DNA of 64,000 nucleotides from Legionella cincinnatiensis (GCF_900452415.1 NZ_UGNX01000001.1:2914001-2978000), one strand, 5' to 3'; positions 1 through 9,898 are shown, counted from the stretch's first letter. Made by a program: numbers and translations. Notes: generated by a model from the sequence alone, not told the origin.

Positions 1-10
1 CCGCTGCCAT

Positions 11-373
11 ATGAGCAAACTTGAAACCATAGCTGCTCGTATGAGTAAACTGAACTTAACCCCCGAAGAAGAACCGTTATTTGAGGGCTTTAAAGATTGC
101 ATCATGAAGGATTATTTCGATGATATTCCTGTAATGTATGACGAAAGATATTATAATTTAAGTACGCTATTAGAGTTGTATAAGAACAATAAACCAGATC
201 CTTATACACGCAAGCCACTGAAACTAGCAAGCATTTACTCTGCACGCACCCTATTAAACAACTTCGATGACGCCGTTCTTGAGCTCAATAAAAAACGTGA
301 AGCAACAAAACAAAATGCTTCTGATCACCTTGATGAAGAAGTACAATCGAGTGAGCTTTTGTTCAGGAAATAG
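11..373 (+). CDS. U-box-like domain protein, probably the 3' part of a larger gene
   Basis: The reading frame stays open to the left edge of the window (codons R-C-H precede the first ATG) and no ribosome binding site is visible before that ATG, so this is probably a C-terminal part. Residues about 20-90 resemble a U-box, the RING-like fold without zinc that recruits ubiquitin-conjugating enzymes: a Cys-Ile-Met start, a D-x-P-V turn, and the characteristic DPYTRKPL segment followed by a helix (about residues 58-90). U-box E3 ligases are rare in bacteria, but Legionella injects several (LubX, GobX). The last 30 residues are charged and polar, as seen in Dot/Icm substrates. The U-box assignment is by motif only; an unrelated orphan is possible. 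Confidence 0.55.
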   Translation: MSKLETIAARMSKLNLTPEEEPLFEGFKDCIMKDYFDDIPVMYDERYYNLSTLLELYKNNKPDPYTRKPLKLASIYSARTLLNNFDDAVLELNKKREATKQNASDHLDEEVQSSELLFRK

Positions 374-673
374 CCTTAAATGATGAAAGGATGGATTTAA
401 GTTGATTGCCTGAAATAACAGGATAGTTTATCCATCCACTTATCGCTCTGGTAACTCGCTTTAAGGGCGCTTTAGTTCGTGGTATACGTTTTCCCTCAAA
501 TAGCAACCTAAGTCTTTTAGTTTTTCATTAAATCAATGCGATCTAATATTGTTAATACTGTCTTAATTTTAATCCATTATAATGTTCCTGTTTTTAAAAC
601 AACATACAAATACTTTTTTACTTATGTAAGTATATTTATGCAAGCCTTAACATTTTAAAAAGAGAAAAACCTT
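374..673. other. gene-free AT-rich spacer
   Basis: About 300 bases between two plus-strand orphan genes. I see no convincing reading frame, RNA gene or terminator hairpin. The last 130 bases are strongly AT-rich and probably hold the promoter of the following gene, but no clear -35/-10 pair stands out. Confidence 0.5.
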
Positions 674-1126
674 ATGAAATTTGGAATTAAAGATTTAATT
701 AACGCAACCGATATTTGTGATTCTGTAACAAATACCATAGACCTTACATATACTAACATCCCTATGTATAAAGCAACAATTCAATATGCTGAGCATGTTC
801 TTAAAGGTTTGCCACAAGATATCGAAGAAGAGCAAGTCTCCAAACTTAAAAATGCAATTAGACAATTAAAATCAGATCTATATCTGTATTTTCGATCTGA
901 ACTTAAAAACGCTCCTAGAGAAGTAAAATCCGATCTAGATAAGTTTTTTCAAAGTGAATCTCAACAACATTTAAAGAATTATGTAAAAGAGCATGCAAAA
1001 GAGATTATTAAAAATGAACAAGAAATTCAGCAAAAATCTGTTCTTAGCACTCTAGGAATTTTTACGAAATTCAACAAGAATGACATTAATACTGACATTA
1101 CTGAAACTCAGAGCTTATCTAATTAA
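674..1126 (+). CDS. hypothetical helical protein
   Basis: A 150-residue orphan I do not recognise. It is Lys/Glu/Asn-rich and predicted mostly helical, without a signal peptide or membrane segment. It holds two similar short stretches (LKSDLYLYF-RSELK at about 64-77 and VKSDLDKFF-QSES at about 84-97), suggesting an internal duplication of a helical unit. The start is preceded by AAAAAGAGAAAAACCTT, a weak Shine-Dalgarno. It stands alone between a spacer and a repeat cluster, in a region of accessory genes. No function is proposed. Confidence 0.6.
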   Translation: MKFGIKDLINATDICDSVTNTIDLTYTNIPMYKATIQYAEHVLKGLPQDIEEEQVSKLKNAIRQLKSDLYLYFRSELKNAPREVKSDLDKFFQSESQQHLKNYVKEHAKEIIKNEQEIQQKSVLSTLGIFTKFNKNDINTDITETQSLSN

Positions 1127-1156
1127 AAACAATTCGACATAGAAAATCACATTTTT

Positions 1157-1477
1157 GAGTAAACTTTTCTCGACATCCTGCGGCTTGGCCGCGGGATCCA
1201 GAAATTAGATCTTTGGCTCCCGTGGACAAGCCACGGGAAGTAGGCACGGGCCTTAAATAAACGTGAGTTTCGTATAAGAAAACGTGGTTTTACTTTGATC
1301 CATTCGGGATGAGTAAACTCTTCTCGACATCCCGTGGCTTGTCCGCAAGATCCAGAAATCTCGCCCTAAGATTAGATCTTTGGATCCCGTGGACAAGCCA
1401 CGAAAAGTAGGCACGGGCCTTAAATGAATGTGAGTTTCCTATAAGAGAACGTGGTTTTACTTTGATCCGTTCGGGCT
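1157..1477 (+). repeat. tandem duplication of a palindrome-bearing unit
   Basis: Copy A (1157-1310) and copy B (1311-1477) are near-identical head-to-tail units. Both start GAGTAAAC, run through CTCGACATCC, a Gly-tail-like GC palindrome and AGTAGGCACGGGCCTTAAAT, and end at ATTCGGG or GTTCGGG. Copy B carries about 13 extra bases (CTCGCCCTAAG region). Inside each unit CCCGTGGACAAGCCACGGG (1219-1237 in A, degraded at the right arm in B) is a 7-bp palindrome with a 5-base loop, and the preceding GCGGCTTGGCCGC block is a related palindrome. The pattern resembles the widely scattered 'CCGCGG...CAAGCC' intergenic repeats of several intracellular bacteria. Confidence 0.75.
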
Positions 1478-1579
1478 GAGGAAGCGCATAGCGCTGTCTC
1501 GAAGCCTTAGTACGAATTTGCAAGTTCTGGACTAAGGCTTCGAGATGGCATGAATGCCTCCTCAGCCCAAACGATTCAA
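1464..1579 (+). repeat. palindromic element, copy 1
   Basis: Full copy of a family found four times here. Outer arms CCGTTCGGGCTGAGG and CCTCAGCCCAAACG are inverted, and the inner arms CTCGAAGCCTTAGT (1498-1511) and ACTAAGGCTTCGAG (1531-1544) pair perfectly around a 19-base loop. The right flank continues to a GGTTAATTTAGTG motif (about 1621) that recurs beside other copies. It carries no gene. It behaves like a small non-autonomous mobile element or large REP-type repeat. Confidence 0.8.
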
Positions 1580-1733
1580 GATGAAGGCTGGATCTAAATA
1601 GACTCTTTATCCGCTACCCAGGTTAATTTAGTGCCATTAGAGCATATCAGTATGTGATACTTCCAACGTGTTATTTTCGCGCAAGATATGGCAAATGCAC
1701 TCTTTCCGTGCATGAGGCGCAAGCGCTTAGAAG

Positions 1734-4700
1734 TTAATTTCTAAAGCCTTTCAATACAACATCAATGGGTCTCACAAAATCAGTATCTGGGATTTTTTCT
1801 CTAACACGACCCAAAGCATGCTGCATTGTAATGGAATGCTTACAAAGTGCGATGATGGGTACCTCTTTAGCTTTCTGCTCACCTGTTGTAGTTATTGTAT
1901 TGCTGTTTTGACAAATCACTCGCAATAATTTTTGCATTCCGGTACCACGAATATAGTCTTTATCAGGTTGTGATGCTTCCAACATATGTAAAATATGTTG
2001 GCAACGCCATGCAGCTTGATCATAAGATTGAGCCTGCTCGATTTGTTGAACGAGCAAAGCGCGTACTCCATGCTTATAATTCATGAGATGCTTTAACCAT
2101 GTCACTACAGCCTGCGAGTCACTTAAAGGGTTCATTAATTGCCTCTCATTGCTCCATGTAATCTCATCTAAGAGTTGATTCACTAATACATTCATAGTTA
2201 CATTTACCCATTCGTGTAGAGGGCTTTCTACACTATAATCCCTTTGTATTTTCATAGCAGTGTCATAAAATGCATCAAATACCTGCGTACTTTTGGGAGC
2301 TTGTAATACTGCTTCATATAATTGGGATAGTTCATCAATAACAGAATGCTCAGAGAGTTTTATCTGTTTTTTGATCTCATTAATAATGGACTGCGCACTT
2401 TCCATAGGTAAGAGATGATGATGCCATTCACGTTGTACAAATTGAGTTAATTTTAAATGTTCACGCGCTTTAATACTTAATGACGAATCAGAGAGTTCAT
2501 GAATACGAGCCCGTTCTAAAATGCTATCTCTCACTTCTTTGGACACAATTGACTGATAACAAAGCGCACATTGTAAAAGGAATGCTTTGTGTGATTCACT
2601 CAATTCATATTGGTTGAGAATCTGTTTTTCTCTTCCAGGTTTGGAAAAGAGTTCCTGGAGCACCTCTCTCATACTATCAGGTAGTTCTGCAACAATATCA
2701 CCTAATGTGAATTGATTCAGCAGAATTTTATATTGATCCATAAAACTAGAAAACAGAGTTTCTAATCCCCATTGAATATCCAGTGCGTTATTTATCCACG
2801 TTTGTATCTGATGCAATCCTTGCTCTTTTTCTTTTAGTTTTGTAAGTGCTGAGCCATTAAAGCGGTACTGAGCAATATCTTTTCTTTTAGCATCAGGATT
2901 GTTAGCGTAGTAAACAGCTAAGGCTGTTAATGCTTTATCTTGTGGATCTTTCAATTTGTGCTTGTCAATTATTGTTTTAATTTTTTCGCGCGTGCCTTTC
3001 TCAAAATTGGGTGTGGTTAAGCATTCATAAAGTGCATAAATTAAGATGCTATCAATTTGCAAGACATGCTTATTGATAATGCGCTCCAAGACTTTATTAC
3101 TCCCAGTATCAATCACTGAATCGAATAATTGTTGCCATTCGGAAGCCTCTAATGGAAATGCATTTAATAAAATTTGTTTATAGCGAATTTCTTTTGTGAC
3201 TCGTCCAGAAAATAATGACGGATGTATTTTTTTCACATGAGTCAGTAACCGACTAATTAACTTTTCCTTTGATGGACTATGACCATTCACTGTTGCCATA
3301 AGCTGCAATAAATGATCACGAATATCCATAATCGCTTGAACACGCAACCCAGGCTCATTGCTCGGTGCAGAAGAAATAGCCAAACTATGATCTGCTTTTT
3401 GTTGCTGTATTGCCGAGGCAAATAAACTATTATAGAGAGTTCTGGGTATTGAACTTAATGCATGACTTGCACCTAAACCCGTACCATAAACAAAACCGCC
3501 AATGCCAGAACCGATCGCCTTTAATAATTTGTAGCGCACTTGAGTACTGTATTTTTGATAACCTGCAATATAAGCTTGGGCGAAAGGTTGGGTGAGCAAA
3601 CTAAAGAAAGTCTTATCGCGACGGATTAGAGGCAATAAAGCACCCCCGGTTTTGATCATTATATCTAACCAAGCTTCAAGAGTTGACGGTTTAACAATTT
3701 GATTTCCATCCAAATTACGATAACCTGAATGAAAATTAGTTGCATGCCGTCGGCTATAAAAATCTTGGCTTATTGCTGGAGATGGAGCTTGATATTTTAA
3801 AGCATCATACATTAACCCCGGTGACACTTTAGGTGAAATATTCGCTGCTGGATTCTTACTTAGATCCGCAAAATATTCTTTGACCGCTGGTAATGCCAAT
3901 AGGGGTTTAACATGTAATCGAGCCTGTTGCGCTATGGCTTTTGCCGTTTCATCACTCGGAGTAGGATAGAAGAAGTCAGTTAATTGACTCAGATAACCCA
4001 AAGTATTTTCATAATGTTGCAATCCCATTACATTTTGTAACGGTTTCAGCGTGGTAAGCTCGCGAATCAAACGATCACAAGTAGCACGATTTTGAGGAAC
4101 AAATGCATCGGGTGAGCTTGTCAACTCAACAAAATAATAATGCAAATCTGCATCCTCTTGAGTCAAGGGATATAAACTGTAAATGAGTTCTTTAAATAAG
4201 GAAAAAAACGCTTTATGACAAACTTCTGCTGTTCGTTGTGGATCATGTAAGATCTTATCAAGCTTTTGCCATTTACGATTTATTTCGATATTAGTATGAC
4301 TGGGTAATGGCGGAGTCGCTCTATCGATAGGTGGTAAAAATCGTGCTGCAATCGCAAAATAATAAGCACTAAATGCAGGACAATAGGTCATTATACGCGA
4401 GGATTGTAACATGCGAATAACAAATGAGGCGCAAAGTTCCACTTGTTTAAAATGTTTGTCAAAGTTTTTGGGGATAACTCCGATAAATGGTACAAAGAAA
4501 TCTTCAGTTTCACGTATTACCTGGCCATAAAAAGCATCCGGTATAAATTCATCTGGCCCGATGGGATTATAAACCAGGTGTCCGCGCATTCCTGTAGAAG
4601 AAGATTGTGCATACTGCAATTGCAATGGCCATAATGGATTGGCCACAGAAAGTGATTGCGAGCACTCGCCAGACCCTGTATCTCTGGGAAATGCCTCTAC

Positions 4701-6359
4701 GACCAATGAGCCTGCTTGTCGGAACATGGGCGTTTGTTTGTAGTTGCCTTTATTCGTTTTAAAATAGGTACCTTGGGGATCTGGCTGATAAAAGGAATCA
4801 ATTTGCTGCATTCCTTCGTCTGTATCATTCACTGCATAATGACGACGATACTTGGTATAAGCCAAATTTTCAAAATAAGGTGGTTCAGGGAAAAGCCCCG
4901 TGATCAGATTATCTACCAAAGCATTGTAAAGTGTATTAGGGTACTCTGAAGGTTGCAATTGAGTCATGTATTCAAAGCTTGATAGAAGTGCTTGAAGCTC
5001 GTATTTAATTCCAATCGCTGCATTCATTTGAGCTTCTGAGGGGCCTTGTCTATGGAGACTTAAATTTCTGAAATGGGCAGCCCACTCAGGATCATTAAAT
5101 CGAAATGCATCAACTCCAGCTTCGTTAGAGTCACTCACAACTCCACCCCAATTGGCACCAATTCCTAAAGCCTCTCCTCGATTAAATTGAAATCGCTGTA
5201 AGAATCGCATTAAATAACGCCCGATTATGGGCAAGTGCTCTGCCTCAATTCTTATGTCTGCTTGCTCACACTGTTCTTGTAAAATACGAAGTACCATTTC
5301 TTCATTTAATGAATTTAATACGGTCTTATGATTGAGAAAAGGACTGACATAACACTCATAAGAAGAGGATTTTAAGGTGATAAACTCTACCCCCAAACGT
5401 TGTAATACAGTTTGTAGCCAGTCAAAAAATTCATCATTAAGAGGTAGATTAATGAGTTGAGATAATTGACGTCGAATGTTGGATTGCCACTGTACCCACG
5501 GCAAGAAATCAGGAATTTTCTTAGCCAATGCATCTGCATGACCGCCTGGCTTTAAAGCAAATCCATGAAGGGACAAATAAATGCTTTTATCCGCGATACG
5601 CCCAGCTTCATTAATCTGATAATCAAAAGTTGAAGTAAAAGGTTGTGTCTCTGCTTTCTTATTTATGGAAAAAGGTTGACCTATCAGATCAACCGGTTTT
5701 TTTGAAAGCGATATTGATTCCACTTGAGCTGAATTATCTATATGATCCACGGGTGATAGCAGGCAAGGGTAGTTCAGCAAAAACGTTTCTATAGGCGCTG
5801 TTGACCATGCGCTCATGGCTTTTAGCAATTGCCATAAGCTATTAATATTACACCCAATATAATGATCTTTTAAAGCAAGTAAAACATCTTGATAGGCTTT
5901 ATCTAATGCAGATGCATCTAACTCTTTGGCAAGATCATCAGCATGATATGCCTCAATAAGTTGGTTAAATTGTTTAATCTTCCTGTTAATTTCTCTACTG
6001 TGAATAGGATACTCACCTAAGAAATTGGGCAAGCGATACTTGAAAGGCGCCAAGTGATTGCATGGGCTTTCTTGTAATTGGGTGATTAATGACAAAGCTT
6101 GCTCTAATGAAGTTGTAGAAGAAGGCGGAGCTTTGTATTGTTCTTGCAATTGCTCGCGAAGTCGATGAACACAGTCATCATCGCTTAACATAGCTAATAA
6201 AAAGTAAGCGCGAGTTTGTGTTTGTAGATTTAACTGCTCCCTCATTACGCGCGGCAGTTTTGCTCTTAGCGTCCTGAGTAAGGCAACACTGTCATCCTGA
6301 TCATCGCCAATATCTAAAGTGTGATAGTTATACATGGGTTCACTCTGTTTTTGATCCAT
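1734..6359 (-). CDS. giant orphan protein, candidate Dot/Icm effector
   Basis: About 1541 residues from the ATG at 6359; the frame is open 36 codons further to a GTG at 6467, but that extension reads through a remnant of the palindromic repeat (TCAGCCCGAAC, GTTAATTT) and is likely spurious. No strong ribosome binding site marks either start. I recognise no catalytic domain. The protein is soluble and mostly helical; the only notable hydrophobic stretch is Gly/Ala-rich (SGIGGFVYGTGLGASHALSS, in the middle third). Many Cys and aromatic residues sit in the first half. Size, isolation, lack of a signal peptide and a flanking repeat fit a secreted Legionella effector, but this is inference. Confidence 0.75.
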   Translation of the reverse strand: MDQKQSEPMYNYHTLDIGDDQDDSVALLRTLRAKLPRVMREQLNLQTQTRAYFLLAMLSDDDCVHRLREQLQEQYKAPPSSTTSLEQALSLITQLQESPCNHLAPFKYRLPNFLGEYPIHSREINRKIKQFNQLIEAYHADDLAKELDASALDKAYQDVLLALKDHYIGCNINSLWQLLKAMSAWSTAPIETFLLNYPCLLSPVDHIDNSAQVESISLSKKPVDLIGQPFSINKKAETQPFTSTFDYQINEAGRIADKSIYLSLHGFALKPGGHADALAKKIPDFLPWVQWQSNIRRQLSQLINLPLNDEFFDWLQTVLQRLGVEFITLKSSSYECYVSPFLNHKTVLNSLNEEMVLRILQEQCEQADIRIEAEHLPIIGRYLMRFLQRFQFNRGEALGIGANWGGVVSDSNEAGVDAFRFNDPEWAAHFRNLSLHRQGPSEAQMNAAIGIKYELQALLSSFEYMTQLQPSEYPNTLYNALVDNLITGLFPEPPYFENLAYTKYRRHYAVNDTDEGMQQIDSFYQPDPQGTYFKTNKGNYKQTPMFRQAGSLVVEAFPRDTGSGECSQSLSVANPLWPLQLQYAQSSSTGMRGHLVYNPIGPDEFIPDAFYGQVIRETEDFFVPFIGVIPKNFDKHFKQVELCASFVIRMLQSSRIMTYCPAFSAYYFAIAARFLPPIDRATPPLPSHTNIEINRKWQKLDKILHDPQRTAEVCHKAFFSLFKELIYSLYPLTQEDADLHYYFVELTSSPDAFVPQNRATCDRLIRELTTLKPLQNVMGLQHYENTLGYLSQLTDFFYPTPSDETAKAIAQQARLHVKPLLALPAVKEYFADLSKNPAANISPKVSPGLMYDALKYQAPSPAISQDFYSRRHATNFHSGYRNLDGNQIVKPSTLEAWLDIMIKTGGALLPLIRRDKTFFSLLTQPFAQAYIAGYQKYSTQVRYKLLKAIGSGIGGFVYGTGLGASHALSSIPRTLYNSLFASAIQQQKADHSLAISSAPSNEPGLRVQAIMDIRDHLLQLMATVNGHSPSKEKLISRLLTHVKKIHPSLFSGRVTKEIRYKQILLNAFPLEASEWQQLFDSVIDTGSNKVLERIINKHVLQIDSILIYALYECLTTPNFEKGTREKIKTIIDKHKLKDPQDKALTALAVYYANNPDAKRKDIAQYRFNGSALTKLKEKEQGLHQIQTWINNALDIQWGLETLFSSFMDQYKILLNQFTLGDIVAELPDSMREVLQELFSKPGREKQILNQYELSESHKAFLLQCALCYQSIVSKEVRDSILERARIHELSDSSLSIKAREHLKLTQFVQREWHHHLLPMESAQSIINEIKKQIKLSEHSVIDELSQLYEAVLQAPKSTQVFDAFYDTAMKIQRDYSVESPLHEWVNVTMNVLVNQLLDEITWSNERQLMNPLSDSQAVVTWLKHLMNYKHGVRALLVQQIEQAQSYDQAAWRCQHILHMLEASQPDKDYIRGTGMQKLLRVICQNSNTITTTGEQKAKEVPIIALCKHSITMQHALGRVREKIPDTDFVRPIDVVLKGFRN

Positions 6360-6377
6360 TCTCAGATGCACTAGTCT

Positions 6378-6570
6378 CGTCAGCCCGAACCCGCCGGGAT
6401 AATGATTCGCTTTCTTATCTCGAATTGACGTTAATTTAAAGAATCTATCCTTATCTCTACGTCCCACGACCAGAAATCCCTCACCACTATTGAATCCCGC
6501 AGGACGTCGATTGAGACGAATGTCTCTTAAGTCAAATATCTGTGCGCCTTAGGCTGAACGGTTCTAAGTA
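6378..6570. repeat. remnants of the palindromic element
   Basis: 6381-6391 reads CAGCCCGAACC, followed by AATGATTCGCTTTCTT, a 16-base string also present next to element copy 4 at about 60982-60997, and by GACGTTAATTT (6427-6437), the motif that ends other copies. A second piece, AGGCTGAACGGTTCTAAGTA, lies near 6550-6570. The parts are no longer an intact palindrome. They overlap the proposed N-terminal extension of the downstream giant gene. Confidence 0.5.
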
Positions 6571-6672
6571 GCCACCAAATCCTCAATGTCTTAATTTTAT
6601 AACCATTTTTCAGAAACAAGTCGCATGGAACGTAGGGAATAAGAAATAAACTCTCCCTAGTCTACTTATCTT

Positions 6673-9600
6673 TTACATCCTTAGGGGACTTGGTTGATGA
6701 GTCTCTTCTAATTGGGGCTGCACCAGACCTATATCAACTTGGAACTCCTCTCGTGTAGGGAGTTTTCTTTTAGTAGAACTATGTCGTGCGACATCACTCA
6801 TTTTCATTTGTTTATAATGTTGAAATAACTCTTCAAAAACATATTCATACAATATCTGAGCTTTTCCACTTCTTTGGTCTTGCGGTAATGCATCATGTAA
6901 TGCTTTCATTAAAGACAAATCATCTTTAGACTTATCTATAAATTGACGCAGTATACCTTGTGCATCATCTTCATTTGCAAATTGAGCCACAAACCTTAAA
7001 TCAGATACAGGTTCATCGCTGTAAGCACCAAATTTTGAGTGGTAGCTTGATAAAGAAATACCGCCAAAATCGAGTCGCTTAATCAAACTATCAAGATCTG
7101 CCTCCTGCACATGGGGTGCCAATAATCGAATAATGATTTTATAAAATTCTTTCAAGCCTTTTTTATGATCGGACTGCTCTTCATCATCTTTCAGTACTGC
7201 AAGTCCAGAAATCTGCTGATCAATCACATCTTGCAGTCTATTTTGAGCATTTAAAGTAGACTGAGTACCACTACATTGATCAAGCGTTTTAAAAGCTTCA
7301 AGAATGTTCATTAAAATAGCACTCATTCCGGCACTAGAACCGACGCTAGGCTGGCTTAAGGTATTTATTAATACCCCATTAGGATTGGAGGAGTCATTAG
7401 TTTCCAATTGCAACGCAATATGCGAGTCTCGATGCAAACTAATAATTTCCAATATTTTAATAAGCCTTAATGTAGTATCAAGACCAATTAAACCTCCTTG
7501 AGCCAAAACTTTAAGTATGTTGGTGACTGTTCCGGCAACAAGATCAGTACTAAACCCTATGGATTGGGACGAGTCACTGCTTCCTTTACTACAATTTTCA
7601 CTCTCATGGGTTTGTGCGGGATGTAAATGCGCATCAGTGGTGTGAACTTTTTTATGTGTCCAGTTTACCGAACCATTTAAGCTTGCGGGAGATGCAGAAA
7701 CAGCGCCAGTTGCTAATAATGAGCCCTCTGCAAGATAAAGCGCAGCATAAGCACTGGAAGTCAGTAGGCTTTGCTGTAAGGTATGCATTTTAAGATCTCG
7801 TTGTACCGTATCCATGTTATCTTTCAAGGCATGATGTAAATCCAGTGCGATTCTCATCAAAGCAATACCCATATGCGATAAAGTTAAGCGTAGTGCTGTT
7901 ACTGCATGAATAGTGCTATAGTCTTGGCCTAGATGACTATCCCACCCGATCTGATCTGTGGATTGAGCAGACTCCTCTTTGCTAGGAACCTGGCTGGCTT
8001 TTTGTGATATGGCTTGTAGACGATTTTGATCAATTAAAGTCAGTGAACGGCAAAGACTTAACATTTCATCACATAATAGAGCTATAGTGCTTGCTGCCCA
8101 ATATACAGTTGCAGTGTTACTGGCAACCGATTGATGCGTTGATAATAAAGAGCCTTGCTTTTCTGATTTCCCCGACTTCACCTCTTTTTCAATTTCTGCG
8201 ATAAAGTTTCGCGTCGATGCTTGAATACCATTGAGCATCTGCGTCATCCCAGGAAGCGTTTCCATCAAAGCTTCATTTTTTTGGGCTTCGTTTATTTTGG
8301 CTACTGCTTCTTTAGAAGCTTTGGTAGCCAGCGTAATAGGATTGCTAAATATGCTATGTGTCGCTACCAGAGAAGAAACAGCACCATGGGCAACAGAACT
8401 TAGTTGACTTGCCATATCTTGATTAAGGCCTGGAATAATATGTTGTTGATTCTCTTGTTCAATTCGATCAAGCACTCCTTTGATAATCACTTCAGATCGA
8501 TCCAAAACCTCCGGATTAGCAAGATCAACCGAGCTATTAACTATTCTTGAAGCATGATTTGCCTCATCTTTTTGCTGCGGGCTAACGAGTTGACGTAACG
8601 CTTCAGCCAACTCACTCACATGACTTATCAATACACTCATGGAACGGCTTGAGATTACCTCACTACCTCGTTCTGCTGTCATGAGTGCTGGTGATCCACC
8701 CAGATTTTCAGCACAAAGACGCATAATATTTGAAAGAAAACTAAGATTAGAGTGTAAACTGTTAATACGATCTACACCACCAGAAGGGCCTTGAGCTGTT
8801 GCCTCAGCAAGGGCTTTTTGCACACGCCCATCGGTTGTTACAATGGCTGTTTTGTTGATGCCTCGTGACGATTCAACAAAAAAAGATAAAACAATTAAAC
8901 GAAGCAGGGCTGTGGTCAATGGACTAGTAACGCTTTGATCAGACATTAAATCAGCTGCAGGTGTAGTATGAGATAAGGCGGCCTCAAGATCGCGTAACTG
9001 CTGCTTTGAGGCACGACTATCCCCATTTTGTGTTGCTTTAGATACTCCGCTGCTGGCATGGTACACATTTTTTTCATCATCTTTACTTGCTGATTCATTG
9101 CCAGAAAAATGACTTATCGCACTCCCTTCTCTAAAAATTTGGCCAATCATATCGGTTAACAATGCTGTAGCTGTGGGGAGGATTGCAGTCGTTGCCACAC
9201 TGGCGCCTGCGCCTGTAGAAGCTGCAACACGAGCATGGGTTTCTGCATGAGAGTTACCGTCTATGTTAATCGCTTTAGCAACCTCATCAATAATGTGAGC
9301 CCCTTGATCACCAATAACTCCAGATACATTGTTAACGCTAAGAGATCCCCCTTTACCTTTAGCATCAAATTTGAATGCTTGTTTCATTGCATCTTGCATT
9401 TTGTCAGTAGGAATTTGTACCTGTGATAAGCCATGTCCGGTTTCTTTCACGACTGTTGCGACATCACTAGGGACCTGTACCAGGTGACCTACACCACTTA
9501 GTAAACCCAATAAGACATTTCTGACAACAAAAGCTACGGAGTCATTGGTTGCAATCACTCCTTCTCTTATTTCTTCTATATAAGTTTCTAAAGCGCTGTG

Positions 9601-9810
9601 ATCCAGCTTAGGAGGATTCTCAAATAAGACATGCAATGCTCGGAGAATAGAATCACGCTGGCCACTTTTTTCTGACAATAGCGCAGAAGCATTTTTTGCA
9701 GCCAATGCAGCTTGAGACACACCACTACCTATCCCTAACACCGAAGCACTCGGTATGCCTGTGATTGCAGCACCAGTTACAGTAAAACTACGAAAGAAAT
9801 TATCGCGCAT
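6673..9810 (-). CDS. large Ala/Ser-rich orphan, candidate effector
   Basis: About 1045 residues from the ATG at 9810; an ATG three codons upstream (9819) abuts a CAGGG and is less well spaced. No domain is recognised. The N-terminal 35 residues are hydrophobic and Gly/Ser-rich, several further Ala/Gly/Ser/Leu segments could dip into a membrane, and long helical Ser/Ala/Gln regions fill the middle. The C-terminus ends basic then acidic and Pro-rich (TKRKLPTREEFQV ... HQPSPLRM), compatible with a Dot/Icm signal. It lies 205-313 bases upstream of, and on the same strand as, the other giant orphan, so the two may share ancestry of acquisition. Function unknown. Confidence 0.75.
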   Translation of the reverse strand: MRDNFFRSFTVTGAAITGIPSASVLGIGSGVSQAALAAKNASALLSEKSGQRDSILRALHVLFENPPKLDHSALETYIEEIREGVIATNDSVAFVVRNVLLGLLSGVGHLVQVPSDVATVVKETGHGLSQVQIPTDKMQDAMKQAFKFDAKGKGGSLSVNNVSGVIGDQGAHIIDEVAKAINIDGNSHAETHARVAASTGAGASVATTAILPTATALLTDMIGQIFREGSAISHFSGNESASKDDEKNVYHASSGVSKATQNGDSRASKQQLRDLEAALSHTTPAADLMSDQSVTSPLTTALLRLIVLSFFVESSRGINKTAIVTTDGRVQKALAEATAQGPSGGVDRINSLHSNLSFLSNIMRLCAENLGGSPALMTAERGSEVISSRSMSVLISHVSELAEALRQLVSPQQKDEANHASRIVNSSVDLANPEVLDRSEVIIKGVLDRIEQENQQHIIPGLNQDMASQLSSVAHGAVSSLVATHSIFSNPITLATKASKEAVAKINEAQKNEALMETLPGMTQMLNGIQASTRNFIAEIEKEVKSGKSEKQGSLLSTHQSVASNTATVYWAASTIALLCDEMLSLCRSLTLIDQNRLQAISQKASQVPSKEESAQSTDQIGWDSHLGQDYSTIHAVTALRLTLSHMGIALMRIALDLHHALKDNMDTVQRDLKMHTLQQSLLTSSAYAALYLAEGSLLATGAVSASPASLNGSVNWTHKKVHTTDAHLHPAQTHESENCSKGSSDSSQSIGFSTDLVAGTVTNILKVLAQGGLIGLDTTLRLIKILEIISLHRDSHIALQLETNDSSNPNGVLINTLSQPSVGSSAGMSAILMNILEAFKTLDQCSGTQSTLNAQNRLQDVIDQQISGLAVLKDDEEQSDHKKGLKEFYKIIIRLLAPHVQEADLDSLIKRLDFGGISLSSYHSKFGAYSDEPVSDLRFVAQFANEDDAQGILRQFIDKSKDDLSLMKALHDALPQDQRSGKAQILYEYVFEELFQHYKQMKMSDVARHSSTKRKLPTREEFQVDIGLVQPQLEETHQPSPLRM

Positions 9811-9898
9811 GATCCACATCCCTGCTTTTATTAAAGTGGCGCAATTTATATAATTGTTTTTTAATTGTCAATGTGTTTCAGATAATCTGACAATCTCA

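Noticed and set aside
1157..1477. CRISPR-like direct repeats
   Set aside because: Only two long units with no spacer pattern; a tandem duplication.
1290..1523. Open frame of 77 codons on the minus strand
   Set aside because: Lies wholly inside the tandem and palindromic repeats; coding appearance comes from the repeat sequence.
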